Below are positions 10,789 to 11,016 of a stretch of DNA of 11,016 nucleotides, in pieces. The translations under genes and the position numbers were made by a program. The first letter of the stretch is position 1. Each line of letters starts with the position of its first letter. This DNA comes from Gymnopilus junonius. Taxonomy: Eukaryota; Basidiomycota; Agaricomycetes; Agaricales; Galerinaceae. The notes beneath the pieces are model-generated. The model was not told where the DNA came from. It did not search any database and saw nothing but the letters and a program-made list of their open reading frames with translations. Location of the stretch: positions 1 through 11,016 of the forward strand of contig JADNYJ010000866.1 in the NCBI GenBank assembly GCA_015501075.1. The letters are read 5' to 3'.

Positions 10789-10885
10789 TCGCGTAATCAC
10801 ATGACATGATGGTACGCCAGTCACGTTCGCGGAGCGCGCCTGTCAGTGTCACGACTTTTGACTTGGACCACCCATCACGCTTACA

Positions 10886-10906
10886 ATGACCTCCCCACGA
10901 CCCTAA
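10886..10906 (+). CDS. Six-codon upstream ORF
   Basis: ATG followed by five codons and TAA (peptide MTSPRP), ending 20 nt before the start codon of the next gene. If the transcript begins upstream of it, this uORF could lower translation of the main frame. No transcript start is known, so it may lie outside the mRNA. Confidence 0.3.
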   Translation: MTSPRP

Positions 10907-10926
10907 ACAAAGAACGTCCATATCCA

Positions 10927-11016
10927 ATGCCTACCGGAACCCCCTATAATTCATGCATTCCCCCGTATCGTATTCGAGTTGATGATTTTGCAGCATTGAC
11001 ATTCTCGGATTCTGAA
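10927..11016 (+). CDS. N-terminus of a gene cut by the window edge; possibly an SNM1/Artemis-type nuclease
   Basis: Thirty codons, ATG to the window end without a stop, beginning MPTGTPYNS and containing YRIRVDDFAAL. The Y-x-I-x-V-D-x-F pattern near the N-terminus resembles the first strand of metallo-beta-lactamase/beta-CASP DNA-repair nucleases of the SNM1/Pso2/Artemis group, where the HxHxDH metal site follows a few dozen residues later; that site would lie outside this window, so the assignment is tentative. The gene faces away from the hydrophobin cluster end and has a CRE-type palindrome and a short uORF upstream. That it is a real gene start is more certain than its identity. Confidence 0.5.
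   Translation, partial: MPTGTPYNSCIPPYRIRVDDFAALTFSDSE

Overview
The window looks like a piece of an Agaricomycete (mushroom-type) basidiomycete genome. The evidence is dense short introns (mostly 49-63 bp, GT..AG, CTGAT/CTAA-like branch sites), a fungal coronin, a mitochondrial glycine-cleavage T protein, and a tandem family of class I hydrophobins with conserved intron positions. All calls come from reading the sequence and from family knowledge; nothing was searched.

Layout. (1) 201-2143, minus: coronin, an actin-regulating WD40 protein, in seven exons including a 9-nt microexon, with one base missing near 960. (2) 2144-2354: a 211-bp divergent promoter region. (3) 2355-4085, plus: GCV1/AMT, aminomethyltransferase of the glycine cleavage system, nine exons, fully open, 412 aa. 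(4) 4255-5802: no recognisable gene, but a chain of coding-like minus-strand frames joined by plausible introns and broken by stops, perhaps a decayed gene of unknown family. (5) 6419-10606, plus: three class I hydrophobin genes in tandem (6509-7001, 8596-9075 or 9170, 10111-10606), each with a TATA box, signal peptide, eight-cysteine pattern and three introns at matching places. (6) 10775-11016: a perfect CRE-type palindrome, a 6-codon uORF and the first 30 codons of a gene running off the window, tentatively an SNM1/Artemis-like nuclease.

The most unusual signal is a pattern of damage. Every hydrophobin copy, and coronin once, lacks single bases in short runs of identical bases (mostly G or C), while the protein is otherwise almost perfectly preserved. 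About eleven such losses fall in about 1 kb of hydrophobin exons, against none in 1.24 kb of GCV1 exons. Either this hydrophobin cluster is decaying by one-base run contractions, or the assembly has under-called runs that were not corrected in multicopy genes. Hydrophobin 2 is notable: three losses in exon 2 add up to a whole codon, and after a fourth its shifted tail still reads through a new Leu-Gly-Cys.

The genes do not form a pathway. Coronin and GCV1 are housekeeping genes sharing a promoter region; the hydrophobins are cell-wall surface-coat genes expanded by tandem duplication.
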